A stretch of DNA of 13,460 nt from Crocinitomicaceae bacterium. GTDB taxonomy: Bacteria; Bacteroidota; Bacteroidia; Flavobacteriales_D; Sanyastnellaceae. The position numbers were made by a program, and so were the translations under genes. Location: positions 2,573 through 16,032 of the forward strand of contig PBWG01000058.1 of assembly GCA_002729115.1 (NCBI GenBank), in the 5' to 3' direction. The notes beneath the pieces are model-generated. The model did no database searches. It had not been told where the DNA came from and saw nothing but the letters and a program-made list of their open reading frames with translations. Shown here piece after piece: positions 1-9,023 of this stretch. Within the stretch, counting starts at the first letter, position 1; each line of letters opens with the position of its first letter.

Positions 1-2
1 GC

Positions 3-914
3 ATCGGCGACATGGTCTTTGTGGAGAAGGGCGGGGAGATCATCCCCAAAATCGTGGGGGTGGACCGTGAAGCCGCCCATGAAGAAGGGCTGTTTGCGCC
101 GCCGGCGTTGGTGTTTCCGTCGGCCTGCCCAGAATGCGGATCCACCTTGGAACGCGTGGAGGGAGAAGCCCAGCACTATTGCGTGAACTCCGCGGATTGT
201 CCCGCCCAGGTGCGCGGCCGCATCGAGCATTTCATCGCGAGGAAGGCCATGAACGTGGATGGGCTCGGGAAAGAGACCGTGGCGCAGTTGGTGGACGCCG
301 GCCTCCTTCGGGATGTGGCGGACTTGTACGCCTTGACTGCAGATCAATTGCTTCCGCTGGAGCGCATGGCCCAAAAATCGGTGGACAACCTTTTGAACAG
401 CTTGACCGAGAGCAAGGCCGTTTCGTTTGAGCGTGTCTTGTTTGCGCTGGGCATCCGCCATGTGGGGGAGACGGTGGCGAAGCTGTTGGCCCAGAGCTTG
501 GGCTCGCTTGAGAAGCTTTCCCAAGCCAGTGTGGAAGAGGTGGTGGCGTTGGAGGGCATTGGCCCTGTCATCGCGGAGAGTGTCGTGTCCCAGTTTGCAG
601 ACCCCGCGTTTCAACAGGTGGTGGCGCGGCTCGTGGCCGCAGGGATTCAAACCGAAGTCGTGGTGCAATCGCCTGTGGGAAATGCCCTTGAGGGTGAAGT
701 CGTGGTGGTCAGCGGCGTGTTCACCACCATGTCTCGCGACGAGGCCAAGGCTGCGGTGACCGCACACGGAGGACGGTTGGTGGGCAGCATCAGTTCCAAG
801 ACGACCATGGTCCTGGCCGGCGACAACATGGGACCCAGCAAGTTGGCGAAGGCAGAAAAACTTGGGGTGCCGATCGTGGACGAAGACTCCTTCCTGGCCA
901 GAATTCAAGCCTGA
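3..914 (+). CDS. ligA: NAD-dependent DNA ligase LigA, C-terminal part (5' end outside window)
   Basis: LigA seals nicks in duplex DNA using NAD+ during replication and repair. The window holds about the last 303 codons of a protein usually near 670 residues, so the NTase catalytic domain and the start of the OB fold are missing. Counting from the Met at 12, the OB-fold end (VEKGGEIIPKI) comes first, then a four-cysteine zinc finger at Cys39, Cys42, Cys57 and Cys63. This spacing (3, 15, 6) equals that of E. coli LigA. Helix-hairpin-helix repeats follow at about 70-200 (for example GIRHVGE and EGIGP), then a BRCT domain at about 226-300 (VSGVFTTMSRDEAK). The Met at 12 is internal, because the frame is open to the window edge. 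The stop is TGA. The gene converges on the TonB-receptor gene with 18 bases between them. Confidence 0.96.
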   Translation: MGDMVFVEKGGEIIPKIVGVDREAAHEEGLFAPPALVFPSACPECGSTLERVEGEAQHYCVNSADCPAQVRGRIEHFIARKAMNVDGLGKETVAQLVDAGLLRDVADLYALTADQLLPLERMAQKSVDNLLNSLTESKAVSFERVLFALGIRHVGETVAKLLAQSLGSLEKLSQASVEEVVALEGIGPVIAESVVSQFADPAFQQVVARLVAAGIQTEVVVQSPVGNALEGEVVVVSGVFTTMSRDEAKAAVTAHGGRLVGSISSKTTMVLAGDNMGPSKLAKAEKLGVPIVDEDSFLARIQA

Positions 915-932
915 CCTGCGGTTTGTCAGCCG

Positions 933-3467
933 TCAGAACGAGACGGTGAATTTCAAGTTCAGCCTCCGGCCGGTCAGGAAGTTGGGCACGGCGTAGTAGC
1001 GTCCATTCACGTCCTGGATCCAATTGTGGTTGATGGTGTTGTTGATGCCCAACAGGTTGAAGACTTCGATGGACACAAGCCCGTCGCGCTCGGCTTCATC
1101 GCTGAACAAAGCCCTGGAGAAGCCCACGTCGACGCGTCGGTAGGCCGGGGTGCGGAGGACGTCTTGGTACCTGTTGAATGACGGCGGTCCATAAGGCAAC
1201 CCGCTGCCGTAGAAGAGGCTGAGCAACACTTTGTAGTCCGGGTTGCGCGGCATCTCGTCTTGAAACAGCAGGCTGAAACTGAAACGCTGGTCCGCAGGGC
1301 GGGGAATCATGCCCGGGAGCACCACCACGGTGTCGGTGATGTTGGCATACGGGCCGCTGTGGTAGCCGGGCACGACCTGAAGTCCGTCGGCATTGAAGTA
1401 CTCCTCGTAGCTGTCGTCCACGAGGTCCTCTTCCGTTTTGAGCGCGGACATGCGCAACCAACTCTGGACACCAGGGATGAATTCCCCGTTGAGCATCATG
1501 TCCACGCCGGTGGCGTAGCCTGAAGCGTTGTTGGTCGCGTAGTAGCGCTGTCGAACGTTCTCGATCTCGTAGGGGATGAGTTTGTCGAGGTTTTTCCAAA
1601 AGAGCTCCCCCACAAACTTGAAGGGACGGCCTTTGGACGTGAATTCGTGGTCGATCCCCGCCACCGCGTGGATGGCGCGCTGAGGCGCCACGTCGTCGCG
1701 GACGCGCCCATCGAGGCCGCGCATCTCCCGGTAAAAGGGCGGCTGGTAATAGTACCCCCCGGACACGCGGAGCACCGTCTGGGCCATGCTGGCCGGAACA
1801 AAGGACACGTTGGCCCGCGGCCCGCCCACCACGTGGGTATTGCGTGTGCTGGCTTGGGGGTGCGTCAACACCGACCACCGATGAAGCCGGGCGCCGACAT
1901 GAACCCTCAAGTCGCCCCGTGCGGATTCCCGCGCCCACGTGTCCTGCACGAAGGCGGTGCTTCGGTGGGCCGACACCAAGTTGTGTTCGGACACGTAATA
2001 GGGCAGGGCGATGATCTGGTTGGGGCGGTCTGCGGGGTCGAGGTAGCCCAAATTGTCTGCGGGGTGCGGGGCGAAGAACCCCGCCGAATCCACCACGTTC
2101 CACTCAGACACCACGTCGTCGAACGTTTCAATCCGGTGCTTGACCCCCCATTCCACGTGGTGCTGGTCCAGGATGTGGCTGCCTTTGAGCGCGGAGCTGA
2201 CCACACGTGCCCAGAGTTGGTTGCGGCCGTGTTGCAGGAAGCCGCCCACGCCGAATGTTTGGCCTTCGTCGAAGGTGTCTCCGCCTGGATCGCGCTCCAA
2301 TTCGCTGAGGAAGTACTGGCCAAGGACGTCGAAGGACTCGCGCTCGGCCGTTTGGAAAACCGACTGGATGAACCGGATGCGCGATTGCTCAGTGCGCCGT
2401 TCTGCGGCCAAGGCGCCGAACCCCGTCGCGTAGCCCGACTCCTCGCGTCCGTCGTAGTACACCGTCAAGCGGGCGGCTTGGTTCACTGTGCCGATGTTGG
2501 TTTCTCTGGTGGCTGGTAAGAAGCTGTAGTCGTTTCGGCCGTACACGCCGAGGGCTTGCAATTCCCAAGGCCCGTACCCGTCGGGGTCCCACGTCAGGTA
2601 GCATTGGCCGTCGAGGTAGGTGGGGGCGTATTCGCCGCGCTCGTCCAACGTGGACAGGATGTAGCTGTTGTTGCGGTAGCGAAGGCCCAAGTTCATGCGT
2701 ACCGGCCCCAGCACGTTGTCGTGCTGCAGTTGGGCGCCGAGCGCGCTGGCCGTCGCCCGGGTCTTCGCTTCGGTGGGCTTGCGGTAATGGATGTCCAGCA
2801 CCGAGCTCAGTTTGTCCCCGTATTTGGCTTCAAACCCGCCCGCGCTGAATTCGATGCGGTCCACCATGTCGGGGTTGGCGAACGACAGCCCTTCTTGTTG
2901 TCCGCTCCTCACCAAGAAGGGGCGGTACACTTCGATGTCGTTGACGTAGACCAAATTCTCGTCGAACGACCCGCCACGCACGTTGTAGGCGCTGCTCATT
3001 TCGGAGGTGAAGTTCACCGGTGCTTGCAGCAAGGCGTCCTCGATCGTGCCCCGAGGCGTGGGTACTTTGCCCGCAAGCTTGGGGTCGATGCGCTGCACCG
3101 TCACGTCTTGGCGGCCGTCTCCGACCACCTCCGCTTCTTGCAGGTTGGTCCCGGGCTTGAGCCTGAATCGGTGCTGCACGCGTTCACGCTCAAACGTCCA
3201 CGACCACGATTCTGATCCGTGCCCCACGAACGACGCTTGCACGGTCCAGGGTCCGGCGTGGGGAAACTCAATGCTGTACCGGCCTTCTGCGTCGGTGGTC
3301 ACGCCGAGCCGGAGGTGGTCCTTCACCAAAACGGCCGCGCCTGGGAGGGGTGTCCCTTGGGTGTCCTGCACGTCGCCGGTGAGCAAAAAGCCCTGGGCCC
3401 ATACGCCGGCGGCGGACATCATGCCCAGGCAACACGCGAGGAGAATTCGACAGCTGCGCGATTTCAT
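933..3467 (-). CDS. TonB-dependent outer-membrane receptor with N-terminal carboxypeptidase-regulatory-like domain
   Basis: This 844-residue protein has the layout of a Bacteroidota TonB-dependent receptor, an outer-membrane barrel that imports a ligand using TonB energy. A signal peptide (residues 1 to about 25, ending GVWAQ) is followed by a carboxypeptidase-D-regulatory-like beta domain (about 28-105, with TDAEGRYSI). A plug domain follows at about 120-230 (YNVRGGSFDENLVYVNDIEV; GGFEAKYGDKLSSVLDI), then a long beta-barrel ending in LKFTVSF with the terminal Phe typical of outer-membrane barrels. The start chosen overlaps the upstream stop as ATGA, which suggests translational coupling. A longer frame from 3515 would place 16 residues ahead of the signal peptide and is less likely. 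No SusD-like partner is adjacent, so it is probably not a classical SusCD glycan pair. The substrate cannot be told from sequence. Confidence 0.92.
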   Translation of the reverse strand: MKSRSCRILLACCLGMMSAAGVWAQGFLLTGDVQDTQGTPLPGAAVLVKDHLRLGVTTDAEGRYSIEFPHAGPWTVQASFVGHGSESWSWTFERERVQHRFRLKPGTNLQEAEVVGDGRQDVTVQRIDPKLAGKVPTPRGTIEDALLQAPVNFTSEMSSAYNVRGGSFDENLVYVNDIEVYRPFLVRSGQQEGLSFANPDMVDRIEFSAGGFEAKYGDKLSSVLDIHYRKPTEAKTRATASALGAQLQHDNVLGPVRMNLGLRYRNNSYILSTLDERGEYAPTYLDGQCYLTWDPDGYGPWELQALGVYGRNDYSFLPATRETNIGTVNQAARLTVYYDGREESGYATGFGALAAERRTEQSRIRFIQSVFQTAERESFDVLGQYFLSELERDPGGDTFDEGQTFGVGGFLQHGRNQLWARVVSSALKGSHILDQHHVEWGVKHRIETFDDVVSEWNVVDSAGFFAPHPADNLGYLDPADRPNQIIALPYYVSEHNLVSAHRSTAFVQDTWARESARGDLRVHVGARLHRWSVLTHPQASTRNTHVVGGPRANVSFVPASMAQTVLRVSGGYYYQPPFYREMRGLDGRVRDDVAPQRAIHAVAGIDHEFTSKGRPFKFVGELFWKNLDKLIPYEIENVRQRYYATNNASGYATGVDMMLNGEFIPGVQSWLRMSALKTEEDLVDDSYEEYFNADGLQVVPGYHSGPYANITDTVVVLPGMIPRPADQRFSFSLLFQDEMPRNPDYKVLLSLFYGSGLPYGPPSFNRYQDVLRTPAYRRVDVGFSRALFSDEAERDGLVSIEVFNLLGINNTINHNWIQDVNGRYYAVPNFLTGRRLNLKFTVSF

Positions 3468-4114
3468 TGTCTTCGCAAATCGCCGGATTTCAAGGCTTGC
3501 AGGAATTGGGCCCAAGCCACCGGATTCAGCAAATTCACGGGCGGCGCCTGACCTGCGTAGCCGGCTTGTTGGGCTTGGGCGGCCAGCACCTCCGACGACG
3601 TGGACTGCCCGTCCCGGCCCACCTCACTCAGGCGGTCGTACACGTCCATGGGGTCCATGGGGGAGTCCCAAGCTGGGTCGAGTCCCTGGTTGGGCAGGCC
3701 AAGGGCCAAGAAGTCTTGACGGAAGCGCTCGCGGCTGGGCCAAGGATAGACGAATGCATCTTTCATGGCCACGGTGTCTCGGCCCATCGGTTGGACGAGG
3801 TTCACCCGAGCCAACTCACCCCCTTCAGGAATGACAGCTTGTTGGCTCACGTACCCCACGCTCGAGAATTCCAAGGTGTCTCCAGTCAGCGCCGGCAAGC
3901 TGAAAAACCCGCGGGCGTCGGTCATGGTGCCTCGTCGGTCCCGCGACCTGAACACCGTGCAGTAGGGCAGGGGCGACAGCGAATCGCCCGTGACGACCAA
4001 GCCGCTGACCTGAACCACTTGTGCGGGCAGGCTGTCGGTTTGGCTTGACGCGGCAAGGCCCATCCACAGGGTGAATGCGCTCACAAATGCAAGGCGGAAG
4101 GGCGCGGAATTCAT
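3464..4114 (-). CDS. Small exported carboxypeptidase-regulatory-like domain protein
   Basis: The protein has 216 residues with an N-terminal signal peptide (about 1-24, ending AASSQ). A single carboxypeptidase-regulatory-like beta-sandwich follows at about 33-108, recognised from VSGLVVTGDSLSPLPYCTVF, TDARGFFSLPA and FSSVGYVSQ. The C-terminal half (about 110-216) has no domain I recognise. It is rich in Pro, Gln and Ala and ends with a possible amphipathic stretch (NPVAWAQFLQALKSGD). There is no lipobox, so it is likely periplasmic or loosely surface-associated. The start at 4114 is preferred to the one at 4171: it begins the signal peptide directly and avoids overlapping prfC, leaving a 22-base gap. 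Its TGA overlaps the receptor ATG (ATGA), so the two are probably made together and may act together. The function is unknown; a receptor accessory role is inference. Confidence 0.8.
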   Translation of the reverse strand: MNSAPFRLAFVSAFTLWMGLAASSQTDSLPAQVVQVSGLVVTGDSLSPLPYCTVFRSRDRRGTMTDARGFFSLPALTGDTLEFSSVGYVSQQAVIPEGGELARVNLVQPMGRDTVAMKDAFVYPWPSRERFRQDFLALGLPNQGLDPAWDSPMDPMDVYDRLSEVGRDGQSTSSEVLAAQAQQAGYAGQAPPVNLLNPVAWAQFLQALKSGDLRRQ

Positions 4115-4136
4115 GCGGAGTGGAAGGTACAACGCA

Positions 4137-5744
4137 TCAAGCGCGCTCTTCTTGTGCCGTCTTGAATTCACTGGTGAAATGGAAGGTGATTTCAGGAAAA
4201 TTCTGAATCTCCATGTTCAGCATGAACTGGGACGGCGCCAGGTACACTTCGAGGCCGTCTTTGTCGCGCACAATGTCCTGGGCTTTGATCCGTCGGAATT
4301 CGGCGAGCTTGTCTTCGTTTTCGGATTCGATCCAGCAGGCCTTGGAGTAGGGTTTGGCTTGAAATTCGCACTTGGCGCCGTATTCGTGCTCCAGCCGGTA
4401 TTGGATGACCTCGAATTGGAGCTCGCCCACGGTGCCCACGATTTTGCGGTTGCCCGCTTCGCGGATGAACAACTGGGCCACCCCCTCGTCGGTCAGCTGT
4501 TGGATGCCTTTCTCCAGCTGTTTGCTCTTCATGGGGTCCTTGTTGACCAATTCCTTGAAGATCTCGGGCGAGAAGCTGGGGATGCCTCGGAATTGCAGGT
4601 CTTCCCCCTCGGTGAGTGTGTCGCCAATTTTGAAGTTGCCCGTGTCGTACAAGCCCACCACGTCGCCAGGCCAAGCCTCGTCCACGACGCTCTTCTCTTG
4701 GGCCAAGAACGTGGCGGGGTTGGCGAACTTCAGCTTTTTGGTGAGGCGCGTGTGCTGGTAGAACGTGTTGCGCTTGAAGCTCCCGGAGCACACGCGGAGG
4801 AAGGCGATGCGGTCGCGGTGCTTGGGGTCGATGTTCGCGTGGATCTTGAAGATGAATCCGGTGAATTTGGACTCGTCGGGCGCCACTTCGCGGCTGGATG
4901 TCTCACGGGGCTTGGGGTTGGGTGCAATGTCGATGAAGGTGTCCAGCATCTCTTGCACGCCGAAGTTGTTCACCGCGCTGCCAAAGAAGACCGGCGCCAA
5001 TTTGCCCTCGAGGTAAGGCGCTGGGTCCCAGGCGTCGTAGACCCCTTCCACCAACTCCACGTCCTCGCGGAGTGTGTCGGCGTGTTCTCCCACGAGGTCA
5101 TCGAGGGCGCTGTCGTTGAGGGATTCGATGGCGACCACGTCTTTGACCACCTTCGTTTTGTCCGCTTGGAACAGGCGCAAGCTCTTGTTGTACAGGTTGT
5201 AAACCCCTTGGAAAGTGTGTCCTTGAGAAATGGGCCAAGACAACGGCCGCACTTGAATGTTCAGCTTGGCTTCCACCTCGTCGAGCAGGTCGGTGGGGTC
5301 GCGGCCCTCAAGGTCCATTTTGTTGATGAAGACAATCACAGGCGTGTTGCGCATCCGGCAGACTTCCATGAGGCGCTCGGTCTGGGGCTCCACGCCTTTC
5401 ACGCAGTCGATGACCAAAATGACGCTGTCCACCGCCGTCAACGTCCGGTAAGTGTCCTCCGCGAAATCCTTGTGACCCGGGGTGTCGAGCAGGTTGACCA
5501 GGATGTCCCTGTAGTGGAACGCCATGACCGACGTGGCCACCGAGATGCCACGTTGACGTTCAATGTCCATGAAGTCCGACGCCGCGGACTTGGTGATCTT
5601 GTTGTTTTTGACCGCGCCGGCCGTTTGGATGGCGCCTCCGAAAAGGAGGAATTTCTCCGTCAACGTGGTTTTGCCGGCGTCCGGGTGCGAGATGATCGCG
5701 AAGGTGCGACGGCGTTGGATTTGGTCTTGGATGGCAGCGCTCAT
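4137..5744 (-). CDS. prfC: Peptide chain release factor 3 (RF3)
   Basis: RF3 is a cytoplasmic translational GTPase that removes RF1 or RF2 from the ribosome after peptide release. The 535-residue length fits the family (about 530). GTPase motifs are intact: G1 SHPDAGKTT (19-27), the G2 region RGISVATS (65-72), G3 DTPGH (87-91), G4 NKMD (141-144) and G5 SA (256-257 in FFGSAVNN). A domain-2 beta-barrel and the RF3 C-terminal domain follow. [13 protein letters not shown] together with [14 protein letters not shown] is characteristic of RF3 rather than EF-G. The start at 5744 gives the usual short N-terminus before the P-loop and lies 13 bases after the glycosyltransferase stop. A translation factor between envelope genes is an odd neighbourhood. 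The opposite strand carries a longer open frame, which is a shadow. Confidence 0.96.
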   Translation of the reverse strand: MSAAIQDQIQRRRTFAIISHPDAGKTTLTEKFLLFGGAIQTAGAVKNNKITKSAASDFMDIERQRGISVATSVMAFHYRDILVNLLDTPGHKDFAEDTYRTLTAVDSVILVIDCVKGVEPQTERLMEVCRMRNTPVIVFINKMDLEGRDPTDLLDEVEAKLNIQVRPLSWPISQGHTFQGVYNLYNKSLRLFQADKTKVVKDVVAIESLNDSALDDLVGEHADTLREDVELVEGVYDAWDPAPYLEGKLAPVFFGSAVNNFGVQEMLDTFIDIAPNPKPRETSSREVAPDESKFTGFIFKIHANIDPKHRDRIAFLRVCSGSFKRNTFYQHTRLTKKLKFANPATFLAQEKSVVDEAWPGDVVGLYDTGNFKIGDTLTEGEDLQFRGIPSFSPEIFKELVNKDPMKSKQLEKGIQQLTDEGVAQLFIREAGNRKIVGTVGELQFEVIQYRLEHEYGAKCEFQAKPYSKACWIESENEDKLAEFRRIKAQDIVRDKDGLEVYLAPSQFMLNMEIQNFPEITFHFTSEFKTAQEERA

Positions 5745-5757
5745 GGTGGCTGCAAAC

Positions 5758-6879
5758 TTACGTCGTCCGTGCCGACTGAATGGTCTGGCGGAGCAAGTCG
5801 TTCCAAGCGGGAATCAAGGCGTCGGGGTGCGATTTCAGCGCTTGGTTCAGGGCCAAGTCGCACATCCGAGCCGTCGCGTCGGTGTCCATCTCCAGGACGT
5901 CATGGATGGCACGGGCGAGGTCGCGGTCGTTGCGGGATTCAAACCCGATGCCACGCCCTCCGGCCAGCAATTCCTTGGTCCCGCCGGCCAACGAGCCCAC
6001 GACAGGCACGCGGCGGGCCATGGCTTCCAGCGTGACGGTCCCGATTGTCTCCGCGTGGCTGGTCATCGCAAACGCGTCCAGGGCGTCGTACACCGGCAGC
6101 ACGTCGTCGCGGCCTTCTAGCCAATGGGCGCGGTCATTCACACCCAATTCAATGGCCAGGTGCTTCAAGTGACTCGCTTCGTCCACGCCGTTGTTGACGG
6201 TGTTGTCCCCGACAAACAGCCAGTGAATGTGGTTGGGGAGCCCGGCCAATGCGCGAAGGGCATCTCGCTGGCCTTTGCCGGGATCCAACCGTCCCACCGT
6301 GCCCAACAGCTTGACGCCGTCAGGCAAGGCCAAGCCGAGGTTTCGGCGGGCGGCCTGCGCATCCGTGCGTCTGGTTTCAAACCACCGAGGCGCCAAAGGC
6401 AGGGGGAGAACGTGGGTTTGGGGGGCATGAAGGGGGGTGTTCTCAAGGGCCTCAGCTCGCAACGACTGCAATCCGCTGACCCACGTGCCCACTGCCCTGT
6501 ACCTGCGCTTGTGCCACCACAGCGTTTTGGGCTTGGAGATTTGCATGGCCTGTTGCACCAACAATGGCGTGCCGGTCTGGCGGCATGCGCGGCTGGCCAC
6601 GTCCAAATCTCGTGGGGCCCGAATCCACACCAAATCGGCCTCCCGTGCCAGTTGCTTCCACCGTCTCACATCCAACACGGTGGCGCGACGGGGATGGTGG
6701 GGGATGGCTTCTGGATTGACGCCAAACGACGGGGCATGTTCCCAGCTTGGGGAACCTTCCACCGCGGCGTACGACACCTCGTGGCCGGCCTGGGCCATCC
6801 ATTGGGCCATGACCAACAGGTTGCGCTCCAATCCTCCCCAACCGATGGACGAGGTGATAAGTCTCAACTTGTACGTCAT
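5758..6879 (-). CDS. Glycosyltransferase, GT4-like (GT-B fold)
   Basis: This 373-residue protein is a GT-B glycosyltransferase of the GT4 (glycosyl transferases group 1) type, which transfers a sugar from a nucleotide-sugar donor. The N-terminal Rossmann half shows [12 protein letters not shown] (10-21), the glycine-rich acceptor-side loop common in this group. The C-terminal donor-binding half shows [12 protein letters not shown] (193-204) and the EX7E motif, Glu277 and Glu285, in [20 protein letters not shown], followed by GGTKELL. No membrane segment or signal peptide is visible, so it acts in the cytoplasm or at the inner membrane face, probably on lipopolysaccharide, capsule or a lipid-linked glycan. 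That role is inference and donor and acceptor are unknown. Its ATG shares one base with the upstream SDR stop (TGATG), so translation is probably coupled. The stop is TAA. Confidence 0.9.
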   Translation of the reverse strand: MTYKLRLITSSIGWGGLERNLLVMAQWMAQAGHEVSYAAVEGSPSWEHAPSFGVNPEAIPHHPRRATVLDVRRWKQLAREADLVWIRAPRDLDVASRACRQTGTPLLVQQAMQISKPKTLWWHKRRYRAVGTWVSGLQSLRAEALENTPLHAPQTHVLPLPLAPRWFETRRTDAQAARRNLGLALPDGVKLLGTVGRLDPGKGQRDALRALAGLPNHIHWLFVGDNTVNNGVDEASHLKHLAIELGVNDRAHWLEGRDDVLPVYDALDAFAMTSHAETIGTVTLEAMARRVPVVGSLAGGTKELLAGGRGIGFESRNDRDLARAIHDVLEMDTDATARMCDLALNQALKSHPDALIPAWNDLLRQTIQSARTT

Positions 6880-7601
6880 CAGCGTCTTGTGTCGGGACGT
6901 ATGGTGAGCTCGCTCACGATGCCTCTGCCTCTGCTTTCCACGGCAAACAGCGCCGCCTCCGCCACGTATTCCGGGGTCATGCCCACGTCGAATTGGGGGC
7001 GGTAATTGGCACGAAGTTCGTCGTTGGTGGTGCGATCGATGAAGGGGGTGTTGACCGCGCCTGGGTTGAGCGTGGTGACGGCCAGCTGGCCCTTGAACTC
7101 GGTTCGGAGCGACTCAGAAATGGCCAGGACGGCGTGCTTGGTGGCGCAATAAATGCCGCTGTTGGGGAACACCTGCCGGGCGGCCAAGGAGCCGATGTTC
7201 ACCACATGCCCTTTGGACGCCAACAAGAGAGGCAGCGTGGCGTGCAAGGTGTTCAGCACCCCGGTGACGTTGACGTCCACCATGGCGTGCCACTCCTCGA
7301 TTTTTGCGTTTTCCAGCGGGTCGAAGTAGCCGATGCCGGCGTTGGGGATGACCACGTCCAGTCCCGTCCAGCGGTCGGAGATCCACTCCACGCAGCGGGC
7401 CACAGACGCCACGCCCGTGACGTCGCAGAGGAGGGTGGACACCGAGCCGTCAAGGCCTTGGGCTTCATCAGCCAGTTCAGCCAGGGTGTCTTGAGACCTC
7501 GCAGAGGCGAGGACGTGGTGGCCGGCGCCAGCCAAGGTCAGGGCACAAGCCCTGCCGATGCCGCTGGAGGCGCCGGTGATCCACATGTTCAGTTGCTTCA
7601 T
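6879..7601 (-). CDS. Short-chain dehydrogenase/reductase (SDR), NAD(P)-dependent
   Basis: This is a classical SDR of 240 residues, a cytoplasmic NAD(P)H-dependent oxidoreductase. Visible motifs are the cofactor loop TGASSGIG (9-16), CDV (59-61), NAG (87-89), and catalytic Asn111, Ser138, Tyr151 and Lys155 (YCATK), then NPG (179-181). SARS at 33-36 follows the second beta strand, and an Arg there often favours NADP(H), though this is only a hint. The start at 7601 is chosen because it overlaps the upstream TGA as ATGA. An alternative ATG at 7616 adds five residues, and still longer versions would run into the DUF5103 gene. Family members act on many sugars, fatty acyls and alcohols, so the substrate cannot be assigned. 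Confidence 0.92.
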   Translation of the reverse strand: MKQLNMWITGASSGIGRACALTLAGAGHHVLASARSQDTLAELADEAQGLDGSVSTLLCDVTGVASVARCVEWISDRWTGLDVVIPNAGIGYFDPLENAKIEEWHAMVDVNVTGVLNTLHATLPLLLASKGHVVNIGSLAARQVFPNSGIYCATKHAVLAISESLRTEFKGQLAVTTLNPGAVNTPFIDRTTNDELRANYRPQFDVGMTPEYVAEAALFAVESRGRGIVSELTIRPDTRR

Positions 7602-8899
7602 GGATTCGATTCCCATTGTGAAAGGCCCACGACGCGGTCGTAGCCTTCCCAGTCTTCGTAATGCACCACCAAGGTGTAGAGGTTGTTGGTTTGGGCGTGG
7701 CTCCCTTCCACGTCCAGCAGTTGTCCCGCGGAGTCGCGGTCGCCTTGTTCCCGCACCACGTAGTGGTAGTTGTGGTAGCCCTGCTTTAGGGTTTGATCCA
7801 AGGTGTAGAGGCCGCGGTCGGCGTTGTAGGTCATTTTGAAATCGGACCTGCATTCGTGCTGACTCAGCGCCCCCACCACATAGATGTCCCTTCCAGCCAG
7901 CGGGTGGCGGGTGTCCAAAGACCAATGCACCCACACGTGGTCGCTCCCGGTGAAGGGGTCGAGGCGGTCGTTGTGGGTGACGGACGCGCCGTGGATGTCT
8001 TGCCCCCCGCCGAAGTAGTCGTAGGTGCGCCGCTCGTCCGTCTCCAGCCAGAAGTGCCACGCGTCAGGATGCTCTTCCAGCCGCTCGACGCCGCGTGCGC
8101 TGAATTCGAGGCCTTTGAGGTCCACAAACCGATACGTGTTGCCGCCTTCAAACACGTGTCCGGACCGGGCGAAGTCGATCTCCGCGCCCTTGACGAACCG
8201 CGGCTCTCTGCCTGTGATGGCCCGGGACCACGTCCAGTTGGGCACCACGGTGACGGTCAGCCGGTCGTACGGGTCGGACAAACTGTAGTTCCGCTCTTTC
8301 ACGGTGAAGTGCACTTCTTGGTGGCTGCGCACCAGGGCCAAATCCGAAGGCTCGCCCACCTTGGCGTCCACGTCGCACAATTCCTCAAACACCACGAACC
8401 GCCGTTGCACCAGTGGCCGTTCAGGCTCGTAGGGGTCGACAATTTGGAGCAAGTAATTGCCGCTTCGGGTCCACCTCAAGTCGTCGTTCGGCAACCGCAA
8501 CACATGGTGGGTGAAGTCCACCTTCGTTCCGAAGCTCGCCTCGTCGTCGGAGGTGGGGGTGGAGTAGAACCCTTGCAGGTATTCGCTGGGGTGAAGGTCG
8601 GAGGGTTGCCAGTGGCGGTCGCAGTGGACGATTTGAACTTCCCAAGGCGTGTAGTCCCCCGTCATGTCGTCAAAGCGCAATTCCAACACGCCTTGTTCCT
8701 GGGATTGTGCCAGCGACACCACAGGCGGCGCGATGGGTTGGCCCACAGGGTGGAACGTCACCGCCTGAATCCGTGCGTCGTCGATGGGGAGGGAAGGGAA
8801 CGTGGAAGGTTGCGCGCTGGCCACGGTCGTGCTGAACCAGGCAAAAGCCAGGGCCCACAACCTTAAATTTGCTCGGGGAACTTGCCAGCTGAAAGTCAT
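7598..8899 (-). CDS. DUF5103 protein, putative type 9 secretion system plug protein
   Basis: The protein has 433 residues with a signal peptide (1 to about 29: hydrophobic LWALAFAWFSTTVASA, cleavage before Gln30). The mature part is beta-rich and matches my knowledge of DUF5103, the Bacteroidota family renamed for the T9SS plug, a periplasmic protein that closes the SprA outer-membrane translocon when it carries no cargo. Recognisable segments are an N-terminal domain with VQIVHCDRHWQPSDL and YLQGFYS, a middle part with FVVFEELCDVDAKVG, and a C-terminal region with ERRTYDYFGGGQDIHGAS and GYHNYHYVVRE. The start at 8899 puts the signal peptide at the N-terminus. The frame stays open upstream to 9124, but that runs antisense into nqrA. 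It is first in the minus-strand cluster and divergent from nqrA. The family call rests on recognition, not on a search. Confidence 0.82.
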   Translation of the reverse strand: MTFSWQVPRANLRLWALAFAWFSTTVASAQPSTFPSLPIDDARIQAVTFHPVGQPIAPPVVSLAQSQEQGVLELRFDDMTGDYTPWEVQIVHCDRHWQPSDLHPSEYLQGFYSTPTSDDEASFGTKVDFTHHVLRLPNDDLRWTRSGNYLLQIVDPYEPERPLVQRRFVVFEELCDVDAKVGEPSDLALVRSHQEVHFTVKERNYSLSDPYDRLTVTVVPNWTWSRAITGREPRFVKGAEIDFARSGHVFEGGNTYRFVDLKGLEFSARGVERLEEHPDAWHFWLETDERRTYDYFGGGQDIHGASVTHNDRLDPFTGSDHVWVHWSLDTRHPLAGRDIYVVGALSQHECRSDFKMTYNADRGLYTLDQTLKQGYHNYHYVVREQGDRDSAGQLLDVEGSHAQTNNLYTLVVHYEDWEGYDRVVGLSQWESNP

Positions 8900-9023
8900 G
8901 CCCCAAAGTTCGTCGCAAATCCTTTCAAGAATTGCCCTTGCGACCATGGATAAATCGCGTGTTGTCTTGGTCCTTTCTTTTGACTTGTGAGGGCTACCTT
9001 TGCGCCCCGAAAACCGATTGGAC
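8900..9023. other. Divergent intergenic region between the minus-strand cluster and nqr operon
   Basis: These 124 bases separate two gene starts that point away from each other, so they must hold promoters for both directions. On the plus strand a good Bacteroidota -7 element is visible at 8995-9002. On the minus strand the best matches to TAnnTTTG are imperfect: GAACTTTG (8911 to 8904), which lies almost on the start codon, and AGGATTTG (8923 to 8916). Neither has a convincing -33 partner, so I do not assign the minus-strand promoter. No operator palindrome or riboswitch is apparent. Confidence 0.6.
8995..9002 (+). promoter_or_regulatory. Candidate Bacteroidota -7 promoter element for the nqr operon
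   Basis: The bases TACCTTTG match the Bacteroidota sigma-ABfr -7 consensus TAnnTTTG at every fixed position. The site lies 21 bases before the nqrA ATG, so the transcript would have a very short leader of roughly 15 bases. A TTG for the -33 box is not well placed: the nearest are at 8967-8969, too far, and 8980-8982, too near. The call rests on the -7 element and position alone. Confidence 0.5.

Noticed and set aside
911..929. Possible bidirectional terminator between ligA and the receptor gene (CTGAC and GTCAG arms, 9-base loop)
   Set aside because: The stem is only five pairs with a large loop and no T-run on either side, so it is too weak to call although a terminator is expected in this convergent gap.
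1647..2519. A 290-codon plus-strand open frame inside the TonB-receptor region
   Set aside because: It is the antisense shadow of the receptor barrel, with no domain and a composition typical of reverse-complemented coding sequence.
4071..6035. A 654-codon open frame on the plus strand, longer than prfC opposite it
   Set aside because: It is antisense to prfC and the end of the glycosyltransferase gene. Its Val/His/Leu/Asp-rich product shows no recognisable domain, while the minus strand encodes intact RF3 motifs. GC-rich codon use explains long antisense frames here.
7602..8060. Long N-terminal extension of the SDR frame
   Set aside because: The extension overlaps DUF5103 coding sequence in another frame, is Arg/Pro-rich and precedes the canonical SDR start. 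The ATGA overlap at 7601 gives the sensible start.
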